Made by a program: the position numbers and the translations under genes. From assembly GCA_900155695.1 (NCBI GenBank), contig FUHL01000002.1:120290-184289 (forward strand): 64,000 nt of DNA, given 5' to 3'. Below, one piece after another: positions 33,598 through 44,302 of this stretch. The stretch comes from Serratia symbiotica. GTDB lineage: Bacteria; Pseudomonadota; Gammaproteobacteria; Enterobacterales; Enterobacteriaceae. The first letter of the stretch is position 1, and each line of letters begins with the position of its first letter. The notes under the pieces are model-generated. The model saw nothing but the letters and a program-made list of their open reading frames with translations, searched no databases and was not told the origin of the DNA.

Positions 33598-34575
33598 TTA
33601 TGCTCGACTAATTGGAAAGGCTATTACATCACTCAAACTGTTAGCGCCTATCGCTAACATTACCAATCGATCAATACCCAACGCTACTCCAGAGCAGGTA
33701 GGTATCCCATGTTTCATCGCATCTAAAAAATTTTTATCTATCTTTTGTTGTGGTAAGCCGCATCGAATACGGTTAAGGTTATCTTGATCAAAACGTTGAC
33801 GTTGTTCTTCTACATCAGTTAATTCACAGAAACCATTAGCTAGTTCAATACCTCGAAAGTATACTTCAAAACGCTCAGCCACGCGGTGATCTTGAGTTTT
33901 TATTTTTGCTAATGCCGACTGATTAGCTGGAAAGTCGTATACAAAAACTGGTTTGTCATGTCCAATATATGGCTCTATGCCAATAGCGAATAATAGTTGC
34001 AATAATGTAGCGTGATCTTCTTTGACATCAGCTAAATTATTCAGATTAAGTTTGATTGCCACTTCACATAATTGCTTTTTCTCTGCTGAGAGTGGATCAA
34101 TGTCAAGGTAGCTTAGGAATAATTTTTGATAGGAGAGTTTCTCCGCGCTAGCACAATCTAATACTTGCTGCAAAAGATCGTTTACTTCATCCATGAGCTG
34201 GTGCATGTCGTAGTGGGGACGGTACCATTCTAGCATGGTAAATTCCGGGTTGTGATAGCGTCCATTTTCTTCATTGCGGAAACTGCGACCTAACTGATAG
34301 ATCGAGCCACTACCTGCTGCTAATAAACGTTTCATATGGTATTCCGGGCTGGTTATCATATATAGTGTTATGCTTTTTTCACCTCCAGGCATCATCAACA
34401 ATGTCTGAAATGGACATAAATTAACATCAGTAACCGTTGCTTGGCTAAGGATCGGTGTTTCTACTTCTAGTACACCTCGATTGGCAAAGAAATGCCTTAT
34501 CTTAGTTAAGATTACTGCGCGTTTTAATAAATTAATGATGGTTGTACTGGGTTTCCAATTTTGATTTTCAATCAT
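33598..34575 (-). CDS. epmA: Elongation factor P--(R)-beta-lysine ligase
   Basis: LysRS-like enzyme (PoxA/GenX) that attaches beta-lysine to EF-P, easing translation through proline stretches. The product is 325 residues, the E. coli length. I chose the ATG at 34575 ([19 protein letters not shown]); a TTG eight codons upstream is also open. Class II motif 2 is [20 protein letters not shown] and motif 3 is [16 protein letters not shown]; there is no anticodon-binding domain, as expected for EpmA. It converges with mscM. Its use requires efp and epmB, which are not in this window. Confidence 0.95.
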   Translation of the reverse strand: MIENQNWKPSTTIINLLKRAVILTKIRHFFANRGVLEVETPILSQATVTDVNLCPFQTLLMMPGGEKSITLYMITSPEYHMKRLLAAGSGSIYQLGRSFRNEENGRYHNPEFTMLEWYRPHYDMHQLMDEVNDLLQQVLDCASAEKLSYQKLFLSYLDIDPLSAEKKQLCEVAIKLNLNNLADVKEDHATLLQLLFAIGIEPYIGHDKPVFVYDFPANQSALAKIKTQDHRVAERFEVYFRGIELANGFCELTDVEEQRQRFDQDNLNRIRCGLPQQKIDKNFLDAMKHGIPTCSGVALGIDRLVMLAIGANSLSDVIAFPISRA

Positions 34576-34837
34576 GCTAGTTGCTCTTAAATTAACCAAT
34601 CAATACAATTTCTTCTTATCCAATACAGAAAATAAATAATAAGTGTAATAACAGTACTCAAATTAAAATAAAATATAAAATAGTTACTATGCATGTTAAT
34701 GAATTAACTATTAATTAATATAAATAATTCATTTTATTAATTTTCTATTTCATTTCTTCTATATTTAACAGTAAAAATAGATGAATTATATATGGAAGAG
34801 ATAATTTAGATCAAGGTCATTGATTTGAACTCTTATA

Positions 34838-34894
34838 TTTTACTATAGTTTTTAATATTTACTATTTAGCAAAATATTAAAAACTATAGTAAAA
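34838..34894. repeat. Perfect 23-bp inverted repeat, 11-base loop
   Basis: 34838-34860 is exactly complementary to 34872-34894, with 34861-34871 as loop. It lies about 260 bases upstream of the epmA start and is not next to any gene end, so it is not an obvious terminator. The arms are nearly all A/T. Confidence 0.85.
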
Positions 34895-35492
34895 CTTCAA
34901 ATTATTATATCTTAACTAAGGATGACGTTTTTTGAAACGATCATATCCATAGTATAAGTTTATTCCTAACTTTAAATCGTTCTCTTAGATAAAGTATACC
35001 CCATGAAAAGTTATGGGTTAAGTATATCAAGAAAGTTCCATTGCTATTATTTTGACAATTACAATACTTTTGATATTTATTTGCATAATAACATTATGCG
35101 ATGCACTCGTATATGGATTAGTATATTTATTTTGTATATGTTATCTACTTTTAATAAATAAAAGTTTATTTATGAGAATATTATATATTTAATGTGATAG
35201 AAAATTCTTGCTGTCAGTAACACCATAAATAATAATCACCTCATTTCTTACATAATAAATATGTATGTTAATACATCATAATTTATTAATCGAAGAATAA
35301 AAAATTCAATTATCTAACTATTACAATATCATATAAATATACTTTACATGAAAAGATGTTCTATCTTTAAGACATGTATGTTCATGAAAATGGCAATATA
35401 AATTTGGGAGATACTCATGGACAAGAATGTATCGCTGACAACAATCAACGTTGGCTTGATAAATGATATATTTTATACTATATGTCAGCTAA

Positions 35493-35516
35493 AATGTATT
35501 AGTATACTAATACATT
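35493..35516. repeat. Perfect 24-base palindrome without spacer
   Basis: 35493-35504 (AATGTATTAGTA) is exactly complementary to 35505-35516 (TACTAATACATT). It is non-coding, with no neighbouring gene within 900 bases. It resembles an operator for a dimeric protein, but no candidate regulator is evident. Confidence 0.85.
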
Positions 35517-35774
35517 ATTTAAATTTATAGATAAATAAAATCTCAATATATCTTTGGCACAATATATAATAATATTTCATTGGTTCTATAATTCATGCAA
35601 TTACACTGTTGTATAAGAATAATCTTACACATGCCAGGTTAGATATAAACAATTGATATATATTATTTTTAAATATACTGAGATATAAACATTTGATAAA
35701 TAAAGCTTTTATATGACTTTTAATAGATTTTTTGTATTTGCTATTCAAAAAAAACTACAAATGACTTTTTGTAT

Positions 35775-35808
35775 GCATAATGTTATTATGCTGTTTATGC
35801 AATAACAT
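35775..35808. repeat. Overlapping inverted repeats that would compete
   Basis: GCATAAT (35775-35781) pairs with ATTATGC (35785-35791), and GCATAA also with TTATGC (35795-35800). ATGTTATT (35780-35787) pairs with AATAACAT (35801-35808). The structures exclude each other. They are non-coding. Confidence 0.55.
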
Positions 35809-35932
35809 GTTATACCAAAAAGATACTAAAATAAAAAATACTGATAGTATCGATTACTATAAAAATAGTATTGCTGATAGTAAATAAATAGATTGACTAA
35901 ATAATGAATAGTTAAATATTATTAATATAGTG

Positions 35933-35954
35933 TACTGGAATGTATATTCCAGTA
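35933..35954. repeat. 9-bp hairpin with GTAT loop
   Basis: TACTGGAAT (35933-35941) and ATTCCAGTA (35946-35954) pair perfectly; flanking bases extend the stem by two or three weaker pairs. It lies in the desert upstream of the dusB remnant. Confidence 0.6.
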
Positions 35955-36274
35955 TATTGTCATTAATGAATTAAAATTAACCTTTCATCTAAAGGCAAAA
36001 ATCAGTAGTATATATAGTTTTTAAGACCAAGGACAGTATTAGCTTTTTATACATGTGCAATATGAGATATTAATAGATTTAATCCGGTAATGTAATCTCC
36101 CCCTATCCCGTAATATCTGTTATTTGTTTATGGCCTTCATGTTATCAGGTAATGTTAGTACGACTTTTTTTCAATATATCATTATTTAACTTAGAAAAGT
36201 GGTAAATTAGTAAATTGTAACTTATATTTACATATGAAGTGTATTATGGTAAAGCAAAAATATAGTACATAAGA

Positions 36275-37031
36275 ATTGTTGAAAGCGATATCGATCATAT
36301 CGATGAGATGATATGCATTAAGCTAAGCGATACTGCACAGATTATTGATATTAAAATAGGTACAATTGAGTTTAACAATATAAAGCAGTTTTTATGGACT
36401 TGTATCACTTAAGTTGATTGATCTGGATATAAAGATATTAAATATAGTAATAAGTGCTGCAGAGATAATTATAACACTTTAAAATTTATATTTTCTATGC
36501 GCAAGTATGTTATGGCTCTAAAGAGATGCTCCTGCTAGATAAAGACTGTAATACAACAAGATCTAGATTATTTATAGTTTAGTTTAGAATATCTTGCTCA
36601 ACAGTGACAAGGAAATAGCTTACAGGTAGTTAAAAAACGTCCTACAATACTCATTGTTATAAATAGAGACATTACAAATCTGCATAAAATATAGAGCGTT
36701 TCTATAAACTGTACAGTAGTTAACACTACGATGATAAACCGAATATTTCAGAGGTTAATATGGATCTTACTGTAAATTCTGTTGTTATCTGTACATTATA
36801 GAATGACTTACCATGCAACTTTGTTAAGTTAATCGCTTTTTAATCAAGCATATTTGCGAAATACATGGACTTTACGGTTAAATCAATTGATTTTTTATAA
36901 TCCGTAAGAAAGTGTCCTGATCTCTTCAGTAACATGCCAATAACGACTAGTTTCGTCGTACATCCAAGGTCATAGAAGATGCAAGCGTTCAGCTTGATGT
37001 CTTGGAAGTATACTTCGAAAATTTTAGCATA
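36275..37031 (+). pseudogene. dusB: dusB remnant (tRNA dihydrouridine synthase B)
   Basis: In E. coli dusB is the first gene of the dusB-fis operon, and its fossil sits directly before fis here. Matches: SDIDHIDEMICIKLSDTAQ then IIDIKIG at about 36284-36360 (E. coli SDPKEMADAARINVESGAQ, IIDINMG); ICEIHGLYG near 36855 (VRELHDFYG); IRKKVS, stop, SLQ, stop, HANND at about 36900-36945 (IARKHVSWYLQEHAPND); and [19 protein letters not shown] up to 37025 (AIEDASEQLEALEAYFENF). Stops and frameshifts separate them, and the middle third is gone. The terminal stop codon is lost, so the last fossil codons run in frame into fis. Confidence 0.88.
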
Positions 37032-37049
37032 AAAAGAGCTGATAGAACT

Positions 37050-37355
37050 ATGTTTGAACAACCTGCAAATTCTAGCATACTAACTGTTTCAATAGTTAAT
37101 TCACAAGACCAAGTTACTCAAAAACCTCTACGCGATTCAGTCAAACAAGCACTTAAGAATTATTTAGCTCGATTGAATAGTCAAGATAGTCAAGATGTGC
37201 ATGGTCTTTATAAACTGCTATTAGCTGAGATTGAACAACCACTCTTAGATATGGTAATGCAATATACTCGTGGAAATCAAACTCGTGCTGCTCTTATGAT
37301 GGGAATTAATCGTGGTACACTACGCAAAAAACTAAAAAAATATGGAATGAACTGA
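37050..37355 (+). CDS. fis: DNA-binding protein Fis
   Basis: Small nucleoid protein that bends DNA, activates rRNA promoters and shapes chromosome topology. The product is 101 residues (E. coli 98); the last 43 or so are identical to E. coli, including the helix-turn-helix [21 protein letters not shown] three-residue insertion lies in the loop [13 protein letters not shown]. The ATG at 37050 has AAGAG upstream; the frame is open further back only because the dusB fossil lost its stop. An intrinsic terminator follows. With dusB dead, the old operon promoter upstream must still serve fis or have been replaced. Confidence 0.98.
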   Translation: MFEQPANSSILTVSIVNSQDQVTQKPLRDSVKQALKNYLARLNSQDSQDVHGLYKLLLAEIEQPLLDMVMQYTRGNQTRAALMMGINRGTLRKKLKKYGMN

Positions 37356-37379
37356 TCTGAAGTAATTCAATATGTTTAA

Positions 37380-37415
37380 AAGGTACTTTTATCTCATTTG
37401 GTAAGTGCCTTTTTT
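37380..37415 (+). terminator. Intrinsic terminator of fis
   Basis: AAGGTACTT (37380-37388) pairs with AAGTGCCTT (37403-37411), 9 bp including one G-T pair, with a 14-base loop. A run of six T (37410-37415) follows. It lies 25 bases after the fis stop. Confidence 0.78.
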
Positions 37416-38410
37416 ATATGAAGAATTCATAGACGATATTTGATGTGGAATAATATAAATATAGGTATACATGTAATTTATATTACATGAATCTTCCATG
37501 CTTCTTGGCTTATTGAGCAAGAAAATATATTTTTTAAAAACTTTTATAGTCATCTAACGTAATAACCATTATGAACTAGTTATCTATTAATATCGTTTAA
37601 CATTAATAACATAAAATATATTTAAGATATTATTTATTTAGAATTTACTTTATAGTAATATTAAAAGAACTAAACTTGTATCTATAAATATTATCTAATG
37701 ATGATAAATATATAACGCTTTAACAAAAATACCATTCATTACATATACCATCTCTTCTCTTGAGGAATATAAAACATATATTTAAATATAACTTTGTGAT
37801 TTTTTATCATGATATAGCAATTATTTTTTTATTATGATATAGCAATTATTAATATATTTAATTCGATTTATTTTTCTGTTATTACTAGCATAAAATATAA
37901 TTTACACAGGCAATATAACAACCATAAAAATGGTATAATAAATAATTAAATTTATGGATCAGAATGCAGTCTATGTTAAAATAATAATATTTAATGCTAT
38001 GCTATAATCATATAGTTATTATATCATAATATATCGCAATGTTATAAATTAAATATATCTTAAGAAGATTAATATATTTGACCAGCTCTGGCTCTTCGTT
38101 TAACATTAAATATCAATATTGCTTGATACATTTTTATGGTAATTATAGTAAGAGCGTAGAAAGCAAAGATTTGTTGATATTATATAACCATAAAATATAA
38201 ACAAATTTAAATTTGTCTGCTTATTTTGATTTCAAAAATTTCATTAATATAAAATATGATACTAATATCAGTATCCATTAATACTATGAATTTAATCACA
38301 TTGAATAAAGAACAAAAGACAAATAGTCACGTTCTAAAATAGAATAGATAATTTTTTTTATTTTAATATTCAATGTAGAAATGTAATTAATATTTACAGA
38401 TTGCATCAAA
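37416..38410. other. 1-kb AT-rich desert between fis and ispH
   Basis: No open frame over 60 codons and no readable fossil. It contains a near-perfect tandem repeat (37801-37848). Both flanking genes end here (fis from the left, ispH from the right), so no promoter is expected. Confidence 0.55.
37801..37848. repeat. Tandem repeat, 23 bases x 2
   Basis: Units 37801-37823 and 37826-37848 differ by one base and are separated by two T. Likely slippage in non-coding DNA. Confidence 0.75.
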
Positions 38411-39358
38411 CTAATTCGCATCTATACGCAACTCTTTAGGTATTTCAAAGATGATTTTTTCTTCATGGCCAATGATTTCATTCACCTCCTCTGTACCGCC
38501 TAGTTTTTGTAATCTTTTTATAACTTCCTGGACTAGCACTTCAGGCGCAGAAGCGCCAGCAGTCACGCCAATTTTATGTACGTCAATAAGCCATTCGTCT
38601 TTTATATCTTCTGCAGAATCAATGAGATGGGCTGGTTTGCCAATACGTTGAGCCAACTCTGTTAGACGATTTGAGTTCGAAGAATTCTTAGATCCTACCA
38701 CTAACACTAGATCTGCATCATCTGCTAGATTATGCATAGCTTTCTGGCGATTAATTGTTGCATAACAAATATCATTTTTGTGTGGACCAACAATATTAGG
38801 GAAACGATGACGTAGAGCGATAATGACGTCTGATGTATCGTTTACTGATAGTGTCGTTTGAGTCATGAAACATAGATTGTTTTGATCTTTCACCTGTAAT
38901 TTTAACACATCTTGAGTATTTTCTATTAGGTATATGCCACCTTGTAGATTATTATACTGCCCCATAGTACCTTCTACTTCTGGATGAGTCGCGTGACCAA
39001 TCAAAATAACCTCTATACCATTTCGGCTAGCTTGTGCTACTTCCATGTGTACTTTTTTTACTAGCGGACACGTAGCATCAAAAAGCATTGTTAATTTTCG
39101 CGCCTTAGTTGCCTTGCGTACTGCTTGTGATACGCCGTGCGCCGAAAAAATAAGAATAGATCCTTCCGGGACTTCAGATATATCTTCAATAAATATTACA
39201 CCTCGATTTCGTAATCTATCGACTACATAGCGGTTATGCACTACTTCATGGCGTACGTATATCGGAACACCATACAACTCTAAAGCATGTTCAACTATGC
39301 TTATGGCACGATGAACACCGGCACAGAATCCACGTGGATTAGCCAGAAATATTTGCAT
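38411..39358 (-). CDS. ispH: 4-hydroxy-3-methylbut-2-enyl diphosphate reductase
   Basis: Last enzyme of the MEP isoprenoid pathway (LytB), reducing HMBPP to IPP and DMAPP with a 4Fe-4S cluster. The product is 315 residues (E. coli 316). The three cluster Cys are in GFCAGV (about 12), DATCPLV (about 97) and DICYAT (about 198). Catalytic Glu lies in the EGTMGQY segment, and the [10 protein letters not shown] substrate motif is intact. The segment after GFCAG reads VHRAIS where E. coli has VDRAIS. It is last gene of the old ileS-lspA-fkpB-ispH operon; fkpB is now a fossil, so ispH may rely on read-through over 460 bases. Confidence 0.96.
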   Translation of the reverse strand: MQIFLANPRGFCAGVHRAISIVEHALELYGVPIYVRHEVVHNRYVVDRLRNRGVIFIEDISEVPEGSILIFSAHGVSQAVRKATKARKLTMLFDATCPLVKKVHMEVAQASRNGIEVILIGHATHPEVEGTMGQYNNLQGGIYLIENTQDVLKLQVKDQNNLCFMTQTTLSVNDTSDVIIALRHRFPNIVGPHKNDICYATINRQKAMHNLADDADLVLVVGSKNSSNSNRLTELAQRIGKPAHLIDSAEDIKDEWLIDVHKIGVTAGASAPEVLVQEVIKRLQKLGGTEEVNEIIGHEEKIIFEIPKELRIDAN

Positions 39359-39394
39359 GTATTGTCCCTGTTGCTAGTTGTAGTATTTACAGTG

Positions 39395-39540
39395 TTGTAA
39401 TATTGAATATCTCTATGTTCATTGTGAGTAGATAGTTTAGATCAATACTAATTGATCTTCTACTACTTCATATATCATGCTTCGTATAGTAATATCATTG
39501 ATATCATTACGGATTATTATGATGGCCGCTTCTAGCAGAG
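39395..39540 (-). pseudogene. fkpB: fkpB remnant (FKBP-type prolyl isomerase)
   Basis: E. coli has fkpB between lspA and ispH. In the same place and strand I read KLSTHNEHRDIQYY at about 39396-39437 (E. coli PLAGQTVHFDIEVL) and, in another frame, AAIIII then SMIYEVVEDQLVLI at about 39445-39530 (E. coli GAIMLF and GVIREINGDSITVD). Matches are collinear but diverged, with a frameshift and a stop between. The 5' part (to about 39800) is not recognisable. Synteny carries part of the weight of this call. Confidence 0.55.
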
Positions 39541-39820
39541 TAATGTTCTATAAAGTCACAAGGTTATAAGTAGGTTTTATTATAGTTGTATACTATATAC
39601 TTAAAGCTATTTGCAGTCAGACAGTCAATCGAATGTTTTATTTATATGTAATATGGGTTATGTCTTTTTTATCGATGATAAAAGGCGATTCTACGACATC
39701 GAAACATAAATAGTGCGAGTTTTTCTTTAACAGAATTTAAAAACTGCCATTTTGCTATCTTCTCATTTCATAGAATTTCATCTTTTAAATAAAATTAATA
39801 CTTTACTATTAACCATAAAA

Positions 39821-40342
39821 TTAGCTAATGACTTTCTCATTTTTATTTTTTTTACCTTTCTTTACTGGCGATAGGCGATTTTCCAATACTATCATTGTGG
39901 TTCCTATGAAGATAAAGATATCAGCGAAATTAAAGGTTGGATAATGCCAATTGCTAATATAGAAATCGATAAAATCGACTACAAAACCATTACATAGTCG
40001 ATCGAGCATGTTACCTAGTGCACCGCCTATGATAAAAGCATAGGATATATTATTAGATTTATTTTGATTGCTAGTACAGTGCATTATCAGTATTAGTATT
40101 GCTACGCTAACAATAGCGATGCCAACTAAAAACCATCTCTGCCAACCACCTTGATCAGCTAGGAAATTAAAAGCGGCCCCGTAATTACGAGCATAGAATA
40201 AATTAAACCATGGTATAAACTCTTTAATCTGGCCTACTAGTAATTGATGAGTTACCCACTGCTTACTAACCAAATCTAATAAGATTACTAATATTACTAC
40301 TAAGAGCCAGCGTAAAGCATTTGAATACATACATTTGTTCAT
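39821..40342 (-). CDS. lspA: Lipoprotein signal peptidase
   Basis: Inner-membrane aspartyl protease that removes signal peptides from prolipoproteins. From the ATG at 40342 the product is 173 residues (E. coli 164), with four hydrophobic segments. The catalytic Asp pair is in GNMLDRLCNGFVVDFIDF and FNFADIFI; YARNYGAAFNFLADQGGWQRW is the conserved periplasmic block. I chose 40342 because it aligns with the E. coli start. An ATG at 40363 and a GTG at 40378 are also open, both overlapping the end of ileS, and there is no clear ribosome site, so coupling to ileS is likely. The tail is Lys-rich and slightly long. Confidence 0.94.
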   Translation of the reverse strand: MNKCMYSNALRWLLVVILVILLDLVSKQWVTHQLLVGQIKEFIPWFNLFYARNYGAAFNFLADQGGWQRWFLVGIAIVSVAILILIMHCTSNQNKSNNISYAFIIGGALGNMLDRLCNGFVVDFIDFYISNWHYPTFNFADIFIFIGTTMIVLENRLSPVKKGKKNKNEKVIS

Positions 40343-40355
40343 CAAATGGGCTATA

Positions 40356-43172
40356 CTAAGCATAGTGACGTTTTTCACCTTCGCCAGCTACATTTAGTAC
40401 ACAGCGACCACATATATCTGTATATTCTACTCTAGAACCAATATCAGTAGTATAATGCCAGCAACGTGGGCATCTTTTACCTTCAGCCATGTTGATAGTT
40501 ATTTTAAGTCCTTTTACAAATTTAGTAGTCTGAGCATGTATAGGGGCATCGCTTAAAGGTGCTACATGCGCTGCCGATGTCACAAGCACGAAGTGCAATT
40601 CATCTTTTAGTATATTTAGTCTTTTGGCAAGTTGTTGATCTGCATAAAGAGTTACGGTTGTCTCTAGAGGACTACCAAGACGCTTATTAATACGCGATTG
40701 CTCTAGTATCTTATGCACTTCAGTACGTATTTGCAGTAGCTCAGCCCAACATGAATCGTTTATTTTTTCTTCTTTAGATAATGGAAAGAGTCCGCTATAC
40801 CACTCTTCAGTAAATACATATTGAACTCTTTCTCCTGGAAGAAACCCCCATATTTCATCAGCAGTAAATGATATAATAGGTGCAATCCATCGTACTAGTG
40901 CCTCTGCAATATGGAATAATGCGGTCTGACAGCTACGGCGGGCGATGCTATTACTTTTAGTAGTATACTGTCGATCTTTGATAATTTCGAAATAGAAAGA
41001 GCCCATTTCAATTGAGCTAAATTGCATCAGACGTTGCACTACTTCTTGAGAATCGTAATTAGCATAAGCTTTTTTGATATCTAGCTGGGCTGCCAGCGTG
41101 CGACCCACGACCCAGCGATCTAATGCCACCATTTCTTCTGGTGGAACACAATCGGTACTAGGATTAAATCCGTTTAAGTTAGCTAATAGAAAACGCGCAG
41201 TATTACGGATGCGGCGGTAAGAATCAACCGTACGTTTGAGTATTTCATCGGAAATTGCTATTTCACCGTTATAATTAGTAGATGCTACCCATAAACGCAA
41301 GATGTCGCTGCCTAGTTTATTTATCACCTCTTTTGGTTGAATAGTATTACCAATGGACTTTGACATCTTTCGGCCTTGATCGTCAACGGTAAATCCATGA
41401 GTCAATACTTCCTTATAAGGAGCTTTGCATTGCATAGCGCTGGAAATTATTAGCGATGACATAAACCAACCGCGATGTTGATCTACCCCTTCTAGATACA
41501 GATCAGGGCTATGGCCATGAAACTCAGGACGTACATCTACTACTGATGCATGAGTTGACCCGGAATCAAACCAGACGTCAAGAGTATCTGTTATTTTGTG
41601 GTAATTAACAGCATCTGCACCTAGAAGATCAGCTATGTCTAAATCCCACCAGGCTTGAATACCCTTCCGTTCTACGTGTTTAGCTATTACTTCGATCAGT
41701 TCTATGCTACGAGGATGTAACGTTTCAGTTTTTCTATGCACTAACAATACCATGGGCACACCCCACGTACGTTGACGTGAGATACACCAGTCGGGTCGGT
41801 TATCTAGCATGTTTTTGATGCGCGTATAGCCCCAAGCTGGTATCCAGCGTACGCTTTTAATTGCTTCAAGTGACGTGCGCTTGAGTCCTTTTTGATCCAT
41901 GCTAATAAACCATTGTGGCGTGGCACGGAAGATAATTGGTATTTTATGACGCCAGCAGTATGGGTAGCTATGCACTATTGTTGTTTCATATAATAATGCA
42001 CTTTTATCACGTAGTAGATCGATAATAATAGTATTAGCCTTGAAGACAAATTTACCGTCTAGTAGCGGGTGGGTTCCATGAAGGTAACATCCATTTGCTC
42101 CAACTAGATTTGAAATCTCAAGTGCATATTTTTGGCTAATTAAGAAATCTTCTTGTCCATGTCCACCAGCAGTATGGACTGCACCAGTGCCTGTGTCTAG
42201 CGATATATGCTCACCAAGAATTACTGGTATATTAAATTGCATAAATGGATGCTGAAAGCGTAGTGATTCTAAATTGAGGCCTTGGCAACTACCCACTACT
42301 GACCATGTAGTAATACCAGCACGTTTCATGACTTGGTCTACTAATTCTTTTACTAATATTAGATATTGATTATCAATTTTTAATAGTTGATAGTCAAAAT
42401 TAGGGTGTAACGAAATTGCACGGTTAGCAGGTAATGTCCATGGCGTAGTAGTCCAGATAACTAGGGCAATAGAACCGATAAAATTGTTTATTCCAAACTT
42501 AAGTGCGACTGCAGTAGCATCCACTGCATGGAATGCTACGTCGATTGATGGAGAAGTTTTTTCGTAATATTCCACTTCGGCTTCTGCTAAAGAAGAACGG
42601 CAATCAGTACACCAATGTACTGGTTTCACACCTTTTATTAAGTGACCATTACTTATAATCTTGCCCATGACACGGATAATATTGGCTTCAGTTTTAAAAT
42701 CCATAGTTGTATATGGATGTATCCAGTCACCAATTACTCCAAGTCTGATAAAATCTTGCTTCTGCTTGTTAATCTGTTCAGTAGCATATGCGCGACATTT
42801 TTGACGAAACTCTGTCGCGCTAATTTTTTCATCCGGCTTGCCATATAACTTCTCTACCTGCAATTCAATGGGTAAACCATGGCAATCCCATCCTGGGACA
42901 TAAGGTGCATCAAAACCAAATAAACCTTTTGACTTGATAATAATATCTTTGTGAATTTTATTTACTGAGTGTCCAAGGTGGATACTTCCATTTGCATATG
43001 GTGCACCATCATGTAAAATAAATATTTCTTTTCCTTTTTTAGCAGCACGTATTATCCCATATAGATCCTGTTCATACCAACGTTGTAGAATACTAGGTTC
43101 ACGTTTAGCTAAGTTAGCTCGCATTGGGAATCTTGTTTCTGGTAAGTTTAAGGTAGTTTTATAGTGACTCAT
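40356..43172 (-). CDS. ileS: Isoleucyl-tRNA synthetase
   Basis: Charges tRNA-Ile. The product is 938 residues, the E. coli length, starting [17 protein letters not shown]. The class I HIGH motif reads HLGH ([14 protein letters not shown], about residue 64), and KMSKS is in [13 protein letters not shown]. The C-terminal zinc site is CPRCWHY and CGRCV. In the CP1 editing domain [12 protein letters not shown] is intact, but HTAPGHGPDDY reads [11 protein letters not shown]; the last Asp is kept. It is upstream of and overlapping lspA. The tRNA-Ile2 that it charges is at 53123. Confidence 0.97.
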   Translation of the reverse strand: MSHYKTTLNLPETRFPMRANLAKREPSILQRWYEQDLYGIIRAAKKGKEIFILHDGAPYANGSIHLGHSVNKIHKDIIIKSKGLFGFDAPYVPGWDCHGLPIELQVEKLYGKPDEKISATEFRQKCRAYATEQINKQKQDFIRLGVIGDWIHPYTTMDFKTEANIIRVMGKIISNGHLIKGVKPVHWCTDCRSSLAEAEVEYYEKTSPSIDVAFHAVDATAVALKFGINNFIGSIALVIWTTTPWTLPANRAISLHPNFDYQLLKIDNQYLILVKELVDQVMKRAGITTWSVVGSCQGLNLESLRFQHPFMQFNIPVILGEHISLDTGTGAVHTAGGHGQEDFLISQKYALEISNLVGANGCYLHGTHPLLDGKFVFKANTIIIDLLRDKSALLYETTIVHSYPYCWRHKIPIIFRATPQWFISMDQKGLKRTSLEAIKSVRWIPAWGYTRIKNMLDNRPDWCISRQRTWGVPMVLLVHRKTETLHPRSIELIEVIAKHVERKGIQAWWDLDIADLLGADAVNYHKITDTLDVWFDSGSTHASVVDVRPEFHGHSPDLYLEGVDQHRGWFMSSLIISSAMQCKAPYKEVLTHGFTVDDQGRKMSKSIGNTIQPKEVINKLGSDILRLWVASTNYNGEIAISDEILKRTVDSYRRIRNTARFLLANLNGFNPSTDCVPPEEMVALDRWVVGRTLAAQLDIKKAYANYDSQEVVQRLMQFSSIEMGSFYFEIIKDRQYTTKSNSIARRSCQTALFHIAEALVRWIAPIISFTADEIWGFLPGERVQYVFTEEWYSGLFPLSKEEKINDSCWAELLQIRTEVHKILEQSRINKRLGSPLETTVTLYADQQLAKRLNILKDELHFVLVTSAAHVAPLSDAPIHAQTTKFVKGLKITINMAEGKRCPRCWHYTTDIGSRVEYTDICGRCVLNVAGEGEKRHYA

Positions 43173-43363
43173 GAGATTTTAATTTCCATATTTTGCTATT
43201 TTAAATATGATAGTAAAAGTAATATATTTATTATTTAATACAACTGTTTAATGAAGCTTTCACGCTCATCTTATTAGAGTTGCTACTTAAGAATATCGAA
43301 ATCTAATGGAGAAAGATACTGAGATCTCAGAGAGAATGTTGTAATCTGATATTATGCTTTTTA

Positions 43364-44302
43364 TTAATGCTGGATTTCTAATCTAAAAAATTTTCTTGCC
43401 ATGGCTACGTCATTAGTAATTTGCTGTTTTAATGCATCGATAGAAGCAAAACGTTCTTCATTGCGTAATTTCATGCGGAGGATTACGTCAAGATGACGCT
43501 TATACATATCCATTGTTATATCGAGTAAATGTACTTCTAGCTGTTGGTATATACCAGAAAAAGTTGGTCGCGTGCCAATATTAGCTATACCAGGAATAGC
43601 ATTAGGTTTTAGACCATGCACTTCTACTATATAGACCCCTTTTACAGGCACCCTTTGACGTTTTATATGAAGATTAGCAGTAGGAAAACCAATAGTGCGA
43701 CCAAGTTTATTACCTTGCACTACTCGTCCAGAAATACTATATGGATGACCTAGAAAATTTTCTGCTAGTGATAAGGAATCGCCATTTAAGGCATCGCGAA
43801 TGGCAGTACTGCTAATACGCTGACCATCAGCGCAGAAACTTGATGTATTGATTACTTTAAAACCGTATTGTTTCCCTGCTTGATGCAATAGCATTGCATC
43901 TCCTTTTCGACCGATTCCAAAATGAAAATCATCTCCTACTATTAATGATTGCACCCCTAGTTTTTTAATTAGCAGTTGATTAATAAACATCTGTGCACTA
44001 TTAGTAGCGAAGTTTAAATTAAACTTGACACACAATAAGTAGTCAATCCCTGCTTGCGATATATATTTTACCTTATCACGTAAGCGAGTAAGGCGAACTG
44101 GTGCAGAATCTGCTATAAACATTTCTAGTGGTTGAGGTTCAAAGATCATTACTATAACTGGTAATCCAAGCCGCTCTCCTTCTTGTTTAAGTTTTTTCAA
44201 AACTACCTGGTGACCTCTATGTACGCCATCAAAATTACCAATAGTGAGTACACAACCATAGTGATTGATATGAATATTGTGAATGCCGCGAATTAGCTGC
44301 AT
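43364..44302 (-). CDS. ribF: Bifunctional riboflavin kinase / FAD synthetase
   Basis: Makes FMN then FAD from riboflavin. The product is 312 residues (E. coli 313), starting MQLIRGIHNIHINHYG. The FAD synthetase half carries the nucleotidyltransferase motif GNFDGVHRGH (about residue 23) and ISSTAIRDAL; the C-terminal kinase half has GRTIGFPTANLHI and the NIGTRPTFSG block. It precedes ileS by about 190 bases as in E. coli. It is divergent from rpsT; the 380 bases between hold a long hairpin. Confidence 0.96.
   Translation of the reverse strand: MQLIRGIHNIHINHYGCVLTIGNFDGVHRGHQVVLKKLKQEGERLGLPVIVMIFEPQPLEMFIADSAPVRLTRLRDKVKYISQAGIDYLLCVKFNLNFATNSAQMFINQLLIKKLGVQSLIVGDDFHFGIGRKGDAMLLHQAGKQYGFKVINTSSFCADGQRISSTAIRDALNGDSLSLAENFLGHPYSISGRVVQGNKLGRTIGFPTANLHIKRQRVPVKGVYIVEVHGLKPNAIPGIANIGTRPTFSGIYQQLEVHLLDITMDMYKRHLDVILRMKLRNEERFASIDALKQQITNDVAMARKFFRLEIQH

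Larger units (their letters stand above)
34576..36274. other. 1.7-kb desert rich in inverted repeats
   Basis: No gene is visible. E. coli has prmA upstream of dusB; I found no readable PrmA fossil here. The stretch is unusual for four strong inverted repeats (34838-34894, 35493-35516, 35775-35808, 35933-35954), each listed separately. Confidence 0.55.

Noticed and set aside
36840..37061. 73-codon minus-strand frame before fis
   Set aside because: Antisense shadow of the dusB fossil, which explains the sequence.
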